Below, piece after piece: positions 25,770-34,673 of a stretch of 64,000 bases of DNA (its first letter is position 1; every line of letters starts with the position of its first letter). The translations under genes were made by a program, and so were the position numbers. This stretch comes from Candidatus Jettenia sp. (GTDB taxonomy: Bacteria; Planctomycetota; Brocadiia; Brocadiales; Brocadiaceae): positions 1,703,659 through 1,767,658 of the forward strand of contig CP091278.1 of the NCBI GenBank assembly GCA_021650895.1, given 5' to 3'. The notes beneath the pieces are model-generated. The model saw only the letters and a list, made by a program, of their open reading frames with translations, did not search any database and was not told the DNA's origin.

Positions 25770-27353
25770 CTACCATTCTGTTTTGGTTTCAGAAATTATA
25801 TCAATCTTTGGCACAATATTTTGCTGTAATTGTTCAACTCTTTTCTGTCTTTGAGTATTAGACACAACGTTTGCCTTCTCTCCTACCTGTTTTAAAAGAT
25901 GATTTACGGATGCATCCATCTTTCTCAAGAAAGAATTAGGATAGATACCAATCCAAAAAATCAGGAAGACAATGGGAAGCAGGATAGCAAATTCACGCTT
26001 ATTCATATCTTTTAGTGTCTTGTTCTCTTCGTGGGTTATTTCATGAAACATAACCCTTTGAAACATCCAGAGCATATAAACGGCAGCAAGAATAATCCCC
26101 GATGCCGCAATAGATGCATACAGAATACGGGACTTAAACGTGCCCATCAGGATAAGAAACTCTCCTACAAAACCGTTTAATCCGGGTAATCCAATAGAGG
26201 ATAGGGTAACAACCAGAAAGAAAATAGCAAAGATGGGGATCTGTTTCGTCAAACCTCCAAAATCGGCAATCATCCGTGTGTGCCTTCTCTCGTAGAGCAT
26301 CCCAACTACAAGAAAAAGCGCCCCTGTACTGAGACCATGGTTAATCATTTGAGTAATACCACCCTCAATACCCTGGATATTAAAGGCAAAGATTCCGAGC
26401 ATAACAAAACCTAAATGGCTTACACTAGAGTAAGCAACGAGTTTTTTCAGATCATCTTGAACCATAGAAACCAAGGCACCATAGATAATGCCAACAATAG
26501 CCATCCATGATATCACAGGAATAAAAGCATGGCTTACCTCAGGGAATAAAGGTAAACAGAACCGTATAAAACCATATGTTCCCATTTTTAAGAGAACGCC
26601 TGCCAGGATTACACTTCCTGCCGTGGGCGCCTCCACATGGGCATCCGGTAACCATGTATGAAATGGAAACATGGGAACCTTGATAGCAAAAGCAAAGGAG
26701 AAAGCTATGAATAGCCAGAATTGGACGGCGAAGGAAATATCGAGCTTATATAATTCTAATAGATTAAAGGTATATTCGCCCGTTGCCCGGTAATTTAAAA
26801 AATAAAGGGCAATGATAGCCAAGAACATAAATACACTACCTGCTGTTGTGTAAATAAAGAACTTTACCGCGGCATAAATCCTTCTAGAACCTCCCCAGAT
26901 GCCGATGAGAAGATACATCGGAATCAGCATGAGCTCCCAGAATACAAAGAATAAAAATAGATCCAATGAGATAAACACACCTACCATAGCTGTCTCAAGG
27001 ATCAACATAGAAATCATGTATTCCTTTACATTCTTGGTAATATACCATGAAGCAAGAATGGAAATTGGTGTAAGAAAAGTTGTCAAAAGTATCAGAAAGA
27101 GGCTAATTCCATCTACTCCAACGTGATATTTGATTCCGAAGGAAGGTATCCACCGCAGTTTCTCAACAAACTGCATTTCATAGGTACGTGCATCGAAGTT
27201 AAAGTAGAGGGGAAGGGAAATCAAAAAAACCATTATCGCAACAAGCAGTGCTGTAAATCTGATAAGCTCCCGATTCTTTGAATCAATCGAAATGATAAAA
27301 AATACTCCTATAATCGGAAGAAAAGTGATTAATGAAAGAATCGGTACGGACAT
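25770..27353 (-). CDS. nuoM: NADH-quinone oxidoreductase subunit M
   Basis: The 527-residue antiporter-like subunit has about 14 helices. Diagnostic stretches are [35 protein letters not shown] (helix 5 glutamate) and [19 protein letters not shown]. It forms part of the membrane arm of complex I, next to NuoN and NuoL. A C-terminal hydrophilic tail of about 45 residues ([20 protein letters not shown]) is longer than in many homologues. GGAG lies 8 bases before the ATG. Confidence 0.95.
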   Translation of the reverse strand: MSVPILSLITFLPIIGVFFIISIDSKNRELIRFTALLVAIMVFLISLPLYFNFDARTYEMQFVEKLRWIPSFGIKYHVGVDGISLFLILLTTFLTPISILASWYITKNVKEYMISMLILETAMVGVFISLDLFLFFVFWELMLIPMYLLIGIWGGSRRIYAAVKFFIYTTAGSVFMFLAIIALYFLNYRATGEYTFNLLELYKLDISFAVQFWLFIAFSFAFAIKVPMFPFHTWLPDAHVEAPTAGSVILAGVLLKMGTYGFIRFCLPLFPEVSHAFIPVISWMAIVGIIYGALVSMVQDDLKKLVAYSSVSHLGFVMLGIFAFNIQGIEGGITQMINHGLSTGALFLVVGMLYERRHTRMIADFGGLTKQIPIFAIFFLVVTLSSIGLPGLNGFVGEFLILMGTFKSRILYASIAASGIILAAVYMLWMFQRVMFHEITHEENKTLKDMNKREFAILLPIVFLIFWIGIYPNSFLRKMDASVNHLLKQVGEKANVVSNTQRQKRVEQLQQNIVPKIDIISETKTEW

Positions 27354-27398
27354 CCCATCGCTCCAGAATTACAATTTTTGTAAGAAAAGAATACTATG

Positions 27399-29324
27399 CT
27401 ACTTACCTAATGCAGTAAGTACAATAACGAAGATACAGCCAAGCACGATGTAAAAGGCATAATTGCGTACATATCCTGTTTGTAAGAAACGCAGGATATC
27501 ACCAAACCGTCCGATAAGGCGAGCAACACCATTTACAGAACCATCAATTATTTGAGCATCTACACGCTTCCATAACATAACTGAAATTTTCTTAAGGGAT
27601 TTCACAAAAAGGATATCATACATTTCGTCCACATAATATTTATTGAGCAGAAGTTTGTAAATAAAACGAAACTGTTCTGCTAATCTTTTGGGCAATTCAG
27701 GTCTTTTTACATACAAATGATATGCTATAAATATACCCAGGATAGCAATGGCTGTTGAAATAATCATCATAAGATAAGGATGTCCTTCACTATGATGGAC
27801 ACCTGCTTCTAGTCCGGAAATCTCTGTATGTCCCTGTTCTCCAAAAACCGGCGCTAAAAAGTGACTCATGATATTCGCACCGGGGATGCCTAAAAATCCT
27901 CCAAGGGAGGAAAGCCCTGCTAGAACCATTAACGGGAACGTCATACTCTTTGGAGATTCATGGAGATGTTCCATGACATGGTGGTCTGCTCTTGATTTTC
28001 CGTGAAATGTTATAAACAGTAAGCGGAACATATAAAAAGCCGTAAAGAGGGATGTTACGCTTGCTATTGACCAATAGAAGAAATTCCCACGGGTAAGCGA
28101 TTCCAATACAATTTCATCCTTGCTGAAGAATCCTGCAAATGGCGGAATTCCTGCAATAGCAATAGTGCCAATCAAAAAGGTCTTATAGGTAATAGGAATA
28201 TGATGCCTGAGTCCACCCATCTTTCTCATATCTTGTTCCCCAGACATGGCATGAATAACACTGCCGGAGCCAAGAAATAGCAAAGCTTTAAAAAAGGCAT
28301 GCGTCATCAGATGAAAGATGCCTGCCGTAAATGCACCTACACCGCAAGCCAGAAACATATACCCAAGTTGACTAATCGTAGAATAGGCCAGCACACGCTT
28401 AATATCGTTCTGTACCAACCCTACGGATGCTGCAAAGAGCGCTGTAACTGCCCCTATACTGGCTACTATGGTCATGGTAAATGGAGATAACATATAGAGA
28501 ATATTGCATCGGGCAATCATGTAAACACCGGCAGTTACCATAGTTGCTGCGTGGATTAATGCGCTGACCGGCGTGGGGCCTTCCATAGCATCCGGCAGCC
28601 ATGTATACAGAGGTATTTGAGCTGACTTACCGGTTGCACCCATAAACAAAAGAAGGGTAATTATGGTTAAGGCGAAGCTACCGATTGCAAAGGTACCTTG
28701 CGATGCTGCATGAAATACCTCAGTAAAATCGATACTGCGGAAAGTGAGGAAGATGAGCATAATACCGAGGATAAATCCAAAATCACCTACTCGGTTAACA
28801 ATAAAGGCCTTCTTCGCTGCATTTGATGCTGACTTCTTATTATACCAGAACCCAATAAGCAGATATGAGCATAACCCGACTGCCTCCCAGCCAATAAACA
28901 TGAGAAGAAAATTGTTACCCAAAACAAGCAACAACATGGAAAAGGTAAATAAATTCAAATAGCAAAAATAGCGATGGTATCCCTTATCTTCATGCATATA
29001 GCCAATAGAATAGATGTGGATAAGGAATCCAACCCCGGTAACAATAAGGATCATGATTCCGGATAATGGATCCACCTGTAAACCTGCTGCTGCTTTGAAT
29101 GAACCGGATTCAATCCAGCTAAACAATTCTTTTTCGAATAACCGTTCATGGGGAGGAAGCAAAAGGAGTCCGCAAAACACAAGTATCGAAACAAGAAATG
29201 ATAAACCGATTGCCCCACAGGCAATATAGCCTACTGTTTCTTTCTTCAGCCTTTTACCAACAAGTCCGTTAATGGCTGTACCAATTAAAGGGAATAGCAA
29301 GATCAGTGCAACAAGGTTAAGCAT
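27399..29324 (-). CDS. nuoL: NADH-quinone oxidoreductase subunit L
   Basis: The 641-residue distal proton-pumping subunit of complex I has about 16 helices. It shows GWEAVGLCSYLLIGFW, TWLPDAMEGPTPVSALIHAATMVTAGVY and a long C-terminal region that would form the lateral helix along the membrane arm. I prefer the ATG at 29324, which has a GGTAGGT site upstream and aligns with the usual MLNLVALILLFPLIG start. An in-frame ATG at 29339 overlaps the nuoK stop. Confidence 0.95.
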   Translation of the reverse strand: MLNLVALILLFPLIGTAINGLVGKRLKKETVGYIACGAIGLSFLVSILVFCGLLLLPPHERLFEKELFSWIESGSFKAAAGLQVDPLSGIMILIVTGVGFLIHIYSIGYMHEDKGYHRYFCYLNLFTFSMLLLVLGNNFLLMFIGWEAVGLCSYLLIGFWYNKKSASNAAKKAFIVNRVGDFGFILGIMLIFLTFRSIDFTEVFHAASQGTFAIGSFALTIITLLLFMGATGKSAQIPLYTWLPDAMEGPTPVSALIHAATMVTAGVYMIARCNILYMLSPFTMTIVASIGAVTALFAASVGLVQNDIKRVLAYSTISQLGYMFLACGVGAFTAGIFHLMTHAFFKALLFLGSGSVIHAMSGEQDMRKMGGLRHHIPITYKTFLIGTIAIAGIPPFAGFFSKDEIVLESLTRGNFFYWSIASVTSLFTAFYMFRLLFITFHGKSRADHHVMEHLHESPKSMTFPLMVLAGLSSLGGFLGIPGANIMSHFLAPVFGEQGHTEISGLEAGVHHSEGHPYLMMIISTAIAILGIFIAYHLYVKRPELPKRLAEQFRFIYKLLLNKYYVDEMYDILFVKSLKKISVMLWKRVDAQIIDGSVNGVARLIGRFGDILRFLQTGYVRNYAFYIVLGCIFVIVLTALGK

Positions 29325-29332
29325 GCTGTTAC

Positions 29333-29635
29333 CTACCATTTCATGATGTTTATATCGTCAATATTTACCGTTTCTTTATTCCTGAATACAGCCACGATGA
29401 TTGCCAAACCGACTGCAGCCTCGGCTGCCGCAACTGTCATGGTAAAAAAAACAAATAGTTGGCCCTGCATAGAATTGAGGTAATGTGCACACGCAACAAA
29501 CGATATATTAACAGCATTCAGCATGAGTTCTATGCACATAAATATGATAATAGCATTCCTTCGTATTAACACACCAATGACACCTAACGTAAACAAGATC
29601 GCACTCAGTACCAGATAATGCGTTAATGTAATCAT
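29333..29635 (-). CDS. nuoK: NADH-quinone oxidoreductase subunit K
   Basis: The 100-residue protein has three helices ([55 protein letters not shown]). The two conserved membrane glutamates are in MCIELM and AAAEAAVGL. It belongs to the proton-translocation path at the root of the membrane arm. The gene directly follows nuoJ without a spacer and uses GAGG in the nuoJ end as ribosome-binding site. Confidence 0.96.
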   Translation of the reverse strand: MITLTHYLVLSAILFTLGVIGVLIRRNAIIIFMCIELMLNAVNISFVACAHYLNSMQGQLFVFFTMTVAAAEAAVGLAIIVAVFRNKETVNIDDINIMKW

Positions 29636-30145
29636 TTATAATTTCCTCTTAGCTAACATAATTGCCCCAATAGCTGCCACAAAGAGCAAAATTGAAGTTA
29701 TTTCAAAGGGAAGGAGATAATCGGTGAATAACAAATTACCAATGAGTTTTGTGTTTCCGACACTAGTAACATAGGCGCTGGTATATTCACCTTGTTTTCC
29801 TTGCAGGAGTTTTGACTTTAAAATTATGCAGAGAACAGAAAAGAGTAAAATACCCATAAACAATGCAGGTATTTTTTGAAATGGTATTGCGTCTTTCAAT
29901 TCCTCTTTTACATTCAAACTTAACAACATTATCACGAAGAGGAAAAGAACCATAATAGCGCCTGCATACACAATAATCTGAACTGCAGCAATAAATTGTG
30001 CTTCGAGTAATATATAGAGTGCTGCAATGCTTACGAGTGTTAGTATAAGATACAAAGCACTGTAAACAGGATTCTTCTCGAAGATAAGATACACGGCTGC
30101 GGTCACAGAGACTGCAGCCATAATATAAAATATGTATGCTTCCAT
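29636..30145 (-). CDS. nuoJ: NADH-quinone oxidoreductase subunit J
   Basis: The 169-residue protein has five helices, including FIAAVQIIVYAGAIMVLFLFVIMLL with the conserved Tyr-Ala-Gly motif of helix 3. This motif is linked to conformational coupling in complex I. Length and helix pattern match NuoJ. It ends directly at the nuoK start and is preceded by nuoI with a 65-base gap. Confidence 0.95.
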   Translation of the reverse strand: MEAYIFYIMAAVSVTAAVYLIFEKNPVYSALYLILTLVSIAALYILLEAQFIAAVQIIVYAGAIMVLFLFVIMLLSLNVKEELKDAIPFQKIPALFMGILLFSVLCIILKSKLLQGKQGEYTSAYVTSVGNTKLIGNLLFTDYLLPFEITSILLFVAAIGAIMLAKRKL

Positions 30146-30210
30146 AATTATTTAGATATAAGTCAGGATAGAAAAGCTTCTCAATATTTTACCTTCACTA
30201 TCATGGCAGG

Positions 30211-30639
30211 TTAAAAACTTATTTTTCTTTTTTTCGTAAGATCTAATAATTGTTTTTTATCAAAAATATCCTTGTTTTGATATGTCGATAGTTCAAAGGT
30301 ATCTCTCAATATCACAGCCCTTACCGGGCATGCCTCTTCGCAAAACCCACAAAAAATACATCGGAAGGCATCTAACTCATACACTTCCGGATATCTTCTT
30401 TGTGTTGTTTTATCTGTTGCTCCTTCAACGGTAATGCATTTCGAGGGGCAAACTTTTGCACAAAGCCCGCATGCGATGCACCTTTCCCTGCCGTCTTTTC
30501 CTATCTGTAATTCCGGCAATCCCCGAAATCTTGAAGGAAGTTTCGGTCGTTCCTCCGGATACTGTTGAGTAACAACAGCATTTGGATTAAAAAACCGCTT
30601 GATAATAAGAATGAGGCCTTTTAGTAATGGTAAAATCAT
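30211..30639 (-). CDS. nuoI: NADH-quinone oxidoreductase subunit I (2x[4Fe-4S])
   Basis: The 142-residue ferredoxin-like subunit has the two cluster motifs CIACGLCAKVCPSKC (about 55-69) and CIFCGFCEEACPVRA (about 94-108) of clusters N6a and N6b. These pass electrons toward N2 in the hydrophilic arm. The N-terminal amphipathic segment would lie on the membrane against NuoH. AAAGGA within the end of nuoH precedes the ATG, and the genes are two bases apart. Confidence 0.95.
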   Translation of the reverse strand: MILPLLKGLILIIKRFFNPNAVVTQQYPEERPKLPSRFRGLPELQIGKDGRERCIACGLCAKVCPSKCITVEGATDKTTQRRYPEVYELDAFRCIFCGFCEEACPVRAVILRDTFELSTYQNKDIFDKKQLLDLTKKRKISF

Positions 30640-30641
30640 AA

Positions 30642-31637
30642 TTATCCTTTAATCACCATAACAAGGCCGGTAATAAGTATATTGAATAGCGAAAGAGGTA
30701 ATAAGAATTTCCAGCCAAAATGCATAAGTTGATCGTACCTGAGCCTTGGATACGTTGACCTTATCCAGATAAAGAAGAACAAACAACCTGATAGCTTCAA
30801 CATAAACCATACAACCGGCGGTAAAAACGGCCCCTGCCATCCGCCAAGGAAAAAAGTCACTGCAATGGCAGACACAGTGATCATATTGGCATATTCAGCC
30901 ATAAAAAACATAGCAAATTTCATACTGCTGTACTCTGTATGATAACCTGCCACAAGTTCTGATTCCGCCTCCGGAAGATCAAATGGGGTACGATTTACCT
31001 CTGCAAAAGCGCTCGTAACATAAATAAAAAACCCTATGGGCTGTAATATGATATTCCATATTTTTGCCTGAGCATTCACAATATCCACAAGGCTTAATGA
31101 ACCTGTTAACATAACAACTCCAATAAGAGATAAGCCGAGTGTCAACTCATAACTAATCATCTGGGCTGAAGACCGTATTCCACCCAGTAATGAATATTTA
31201 TTGTTCGATGCCCAACCAGCCATAACAACACCATAAACTCCCAGGGAAGAGACAGCAAAGATATAAAGAAATCCAACGTTGATGTCGGTGATGACAAGGT
31301 CTATGCTATATCCAAAAATTTTTATTTTATCCCCAAAAGGAATGACTGCAAAGGTGATTAAGGCGGGAACCAGAGTCATAATAGGCGCTAGCACAAAAAG
31401 AAATTTATTCGCTCTCTCTGGAATAATATCCTCTTTAAAGAGAAGTTTTATACCATCAGCAATTGGCTGTAATAATCCATGCGGCCCAACACGCATCGGC
31501 CCAAGACGGACCTGCATATGCGCCATAATCTTCCTCTCAAACCAGATCATGGAGATAACCATAAACTGGATCATGCCAAATACAATAAAGATCTTAATAC
31601 AGGTAATGGTAAGATAAATAAGGAGCTCTTTATTCAT
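30642..31637 (-). CDS. nuoH: NADH-quinone oxidoreductase subunit H
   Basis: The 331-residue membrane subunit is the anchor of the quinone chamber. Signatures include HMQVRLGPMRVGPHGLLQPIADGIKLLFKED, AEVNRTPFDLPEAESELVAGYHTEYS and PRLRYDQLMHFGWKFLLPLS. I chose the ATG at 31637, which gives the usual start MNKELLIYL and overlaps the end of the preceding desulforedoxin gene by eight bases. A longer in-frame start at 31676 adds an unusual KECIVKRPLII segment. Confidence 0.95.
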   Translation of the reverse strand: MNKELLIYLTITCIKIFIVFGMIQFMVISMIWFERKIMAHMQVRLGPMRVGPHGLLQPIADGIKLLFKEDIIPERANKFLFVLAPIMTLVPALITFAVIPFGDKIKIFGYSIDLVITDINVGFLYIFAVSSLGVYGVVMAGWASNNKYSLLGGIRSSAQMISYELTLGLSLIGVVMLTGSLSLVDIVNAQAKIWNIILQPIGFFIYVTSAFAEVNRTPFDLPEAESELVAGYHTEYSSMKFAMFFMAEYANMITVSAIAVTFFLGGWQGPFLPPVVWFMLKLSGCLFFFIWIRSTYPRLRYDQLMHFGWKFLLPLSLFNILITGLVMVIKG

Positions 31638-31917
31638 TATAATCAGGGGCCTCTTCACGATGCATTCTTTGACCACAGCATTCTAATATACCTGTTGTCT
31701 CTTCAATAACCTTTATCTTCTGTTTACATACGTTGCATACAAAAGTTACTCCGTTTGCCGGTTTATGATGCGCTGCTGTCCAGGTTGCCATCATTCCTTT
31801 GACCCCTACAAGATTCATTTCTTTACCACAACATACCAGCACGCCAAAACCCTCTTCGATAACAACGACTTTTTGTCTGCAAATTTCGCAAAAATATGTT
31901 TGTTCTTTTTTTGCCAT
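31630..31917 (-). CDS. Tandem desulforedoxin protein inside the complex I operon
   Basis: The 95-residue protein consists of two copies of the desulforedoxin motif C-x2-C-x15-C-C: Cys10, 13, 29, 30 and Cys61, 64, 80, 81. A linker containing His50-His51 joins them. D. gigas desulforedoxin is a 36-residue homodimer with one Fe(SCys)4 site per chain; here two modules are joined covalently. Each should bind iron (or zinc). I take MAKKEQ as the start; a TTG further upstream would add a hydrophobic ILFILISGCC stretch. It lies between nuoG and nuoH and overlaps nuoH by eight bases, so it is translated with complex I. It is not a standard subunit; redox, iron-donor or assembly roles are possible. Confidence 0.85.
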   Translation of the reverse strand: MAKKEQTYFCEICRQKVVVIEEGFGVLVCCGKEMNLVGVKGMMATWTAAHHKPANGVTFVCNVCKQKIKVIEETTGILECCGQRMHREEAPDYNE

Positions 31918-32021
31918 ACAGCAACCACTGATCAATATAAATAAAATCAACTGAGAAGACGTCCCGGTGGAGCGTCTTTACCATAATAATATTATTCTCT
32001 TGCGATCTCTATTTTAGGGAA

Positions 32022-34673
32022 TTATATCTGTCCGGTTTCTTTATAAATTTTGACAGGAGTATATACTCCTGTACGCACAAGATTGATCGGTATCCACTCG
32101 TAATCCTCAGAGACAAAAACTATGCCTTCGGGCGATTTATCGGCAACCTTTGCCTTGAGTGTTATCTTATTCTTGCTTGATTCAATAACTACCGCATCCC
32201 CATCATGAATATTCATTTTCTGGGCATCTTTTCTATTCATTTCTGCAAAACATTCAGGAGAAACCGATACAAGGGCATTTGAGTACCTGGAGAAGGTTCC
32301 TTGATGATTCAAACTCACACCTGTCAATAACACAAAAGGAAAATCTTTATTCTGTTTTATCTCCAAAGATTCAGGCTGAACAATGTTTAAGAGGCATTTT
32401 ACTGATTTATTTCTACTACCAGATACGGAAGATGCCCAATAAAATTCTTTTCTCTTCAAACGATCGTAATTAATACCCGAATAGATAGGAACCACACTTT
32501 CTATTTCACTCAGAATATCTTTTGGAGATACATATGAATACGAATACCCCATCTTTTTGGCAAGTTCACAAATGATTTGCCAATCTGGTTTGGCATCCAC
32601 TCCGGAAGGCTGTATGACCTTATTCAGCCGCTGCACCGTCATCCCCATATTAGTAAACGTGCCTTCCTTTTCAGCAAAGGTAACCGTAGGAAGAACGACA
32701 TCTGCCAATTGCGCAGTTTCTGTTAGAAACACATCCTGAACAACAGTAAAACCCGTCTTTTGGAATGCTTCGAGTACTTCCTTACCATTTGGATAACTTA
32801 CCAGGGGATTTTCTCCCATGATATAGAGGCCTTTTAATGCACCATTCCGCGCAAGTTCAAAAATATTCTTAGACTCTCTCATGAAGATATCGTCGGAAAA
32901 TTTTACTCCCCATAGCTTCTCTATGTTCTCTCTATTGGACACATCGCTGGTAGTACTATATCCTGGGAAAAATTCCGGCACTACCCCCATATCATTTACA
33001 CCCTGGGAGTTATTATGGGAACGCGAGAATAAAAGTGAAGCCTTGCTGTGATCCGTATCCGGGTTAGATGTATTCATCAATACACAAAGGTTCATCAAGG
33101 CTTTTATGGTATCACGATTCAAAGGATCTTCTTCCACGTCTCTCCCGCAGACAATACAACAATTCCCCGATTTTGTTAGTAATCGCGCTGTAGTCCTCAT
33201 CATCTCTTCAGAAATACCGGTTACTTGAGAAGCTTCCTTTACGCTGAACGTATCGAATGCCAAATGTAATTCATGGAAATTGCTTATCGATGATTCTGCC
33301 TTTTTTAAATCAATAAGTTTTTCATCAAAAATGATCTTAATCAGGGCATGAATGAATAGTATTTGACTACCGAAGGAATAGGTCAAACGAATATCATTTT
33401 TAGCAGTACCACTAAATGAAATATTTCGTATATTAGCGATAATAAGATTGGCATTGTTCATCCTCATAGCTTTTCTGGCCATAGTTCCGGCCACAGGATG
33501 AGCCTCTGTCATATCTGTGCCAAAAAAGAATAATGTATTCGCATGTTCTATCTCTTTCAATGATGTTGACGCAATTCCGCGAATAACAGATTCATATATG
33601 AGACTATTTAGGGAGGGTGATCTTAAATTGGATAGATTATCTACGATATTCGTCCTTAATACAGACCTGCAGAATTTCTGGAAAAGATAATTATCCTCAT
33701 TCGTGCATTTTTCAGAACCAATACCTCCGATAGCCTTTCCTCCGTGTTCATTTATAATTTGTTGGAATCTCTTTGAGATATATTCAAGTGCCTCGTCCCA
33801 GGAGGACGGATGGAATGCACCATCTTTCTTTATTAAAGGAGTTTTTAAACGTTCTGCTGAGTGTATGAATTCATGGCCGAACCTGCCTTTTATGCAAAGG
33901 TTACCTTCGTTTATCCCTATGTGATCGTCCGATGTTACCCGTCTCACGCTTCCACTTTTCGTATTTAAAACGACCGTACATCCAACCGCACAGTAAGGAC
34001 ATATCGTCTGAGTCTTTTTGAATTCCCATGGTCTTCCCCTGAATTCGAGCGTTCTATCTTGCCAGGATCCCGTTGGGCATACCGCTAAACAACCACCGCA
34101 AAAGCTACAATCCAATGGCTTGTCAAAAGCAGTGCCGATATATGTCTTGATGCCACGTTTTTGGAAATCAATAGCACCGACCCCTTCTATCTCTTTACAG
34201 GCACTCACACATCGCCCGCACAAAACACAACGATTTCGATTTAATTCTAAAATTGGATTATCACGAACGACAGGGGCATTCATCCTTACCGCATTAAACC
34301 GGCTGGGAGATAGCGTTAACTCATGAGTAATATCCTGCAGACTACATTCACCTGCTTTATCGCACGTCGGACAGGAAAGCTCATGATGGGCTAATAAATA
34401 CTCCATAACTGACCTTCGATACCGAACTACTTTTGGCGTATTTACTTTTACAATCATCCCTTCAGAAACAGGATGGGCACACGCAAATCGATGCGCTGTC
34501 CTTCTCTCGGTAACTTCTACCATACAGAGCCTGCAGCCACCAAATTGTGAAAGTTTCGGATGATAGCACAAGCCAGGGATATAAATACCGTTATCCAGCG
34601 ATGCCTGAAATATATTAGTACCTTCAGGAACAGTAATTGTTTTATCGTCTACAATAAGATTAATCATCTTCAT
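32022..34673 (-). CDS. nuoG: NADH-quinone oxidoreductase subunit G, formate dehydrogenase-like
   Basis: The 883-residue protein binds many Fe-S clusters. The [2Fe-2S] cluster N1b uses Cys36/47/50/65 and the His-Cys3 cluster uses the HHELSCPTCDKAGEC region (about 96-110). A ferredoxin-like pair follows (Cys149/152/155/159 and Cys189/192/195/199), then a further [4Fe-4S] site CPYCAVGC (225-232) with Cys260. The molybdopterin-type domain follows and closes with a C-terminal beta-barrel. At the place where formate dehydrogenases carry the Cys or Sec metal ligand the sequence reads NLRSPSLNSL (about 349-358), so it should not bind molybdenum catalytically. It overlaps nuoF by four bases. Confidence 0.93.
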   Translation of the reverse strand: MKMINLIVDDKTITVPEGTNIFQASLDNGIYIPGLCYHPKLSQFGGCRLCMVEVTERRTAHRFACAHPVSEGMIVKVNTPKVVRYRRSVMEYLLAHHELSCPTCDKAGECSLQDITHELTLSPSRFNAVRMNAPVVRDNPILELNRNRCVLCGRCVSACKEIEGVGAIDFQKRGIKTYIGTAFDKPLDCSFCGGCLAVCPTGSWQDRTLEFRGRPWEFKKTQTICPYCAVGCTVVLNTKSGSVRRVTSDDHIGINEGNLCIKGRFGHEFIHSAERLKTPLIKKDGAFHPSSWDEALEYISKRFQQIINEHGGKAIGGIGSEKCTNEDNYLFQKFCRSVLRTNIVDNLSNLRSPSLNSLIYESVIRGIASTSLKEIEHANTLFFFGTDMTEAHPVAGTMARKAMRMNNANLIIANIRNISFSGTAKNDIRLTYSFGSQILFIHALIKIIFDEKLIDLKKAESSISNFHELHLAFDTFSVKEASQVTGISEEMMRTTARLLTKSGNCCIVCGRDVEEDPLNRDTIKALMNLCVLMNTSNPDTDHSKASLLFSRSHNNSQGVNDMGVVPEFFPGYSTTSDVSNRENIEKLWGVKFSDDIFMRESKNIFELARNGALKGLYIMGENPLVSYPNGKEVLEAFQKTGFTVVQDVFLTETAQLADVVLPTVTFAEKEGTFTNMGMTVQRLNKVIQPSGVDAKPDWQIICELAKKMGYSYSYVSPKDILSEIESVVPIYSGINYDRLKRKEFYWASSVSGSRNKSVKCLLNIVQPESLEIKQNKDFPFVLLTGVSLNHQGTFSRYSNALVSVSPECFAEMNRKDAQKMNIHDGDAVVIESSKNKITLKAKVADKSPEGIVFVSEDYEWIPINLVRTGVYTPVKIYKETGQI

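Noticed and set aside
31917-31950. Lipoprotein signal (ILFILISGCC) on the double desulforedoxin
   Set aside because: It would need a TTG start without ribosome-binding site and lacks a basic N-terminus; the ATG just after it gives a complete two-domain protein.
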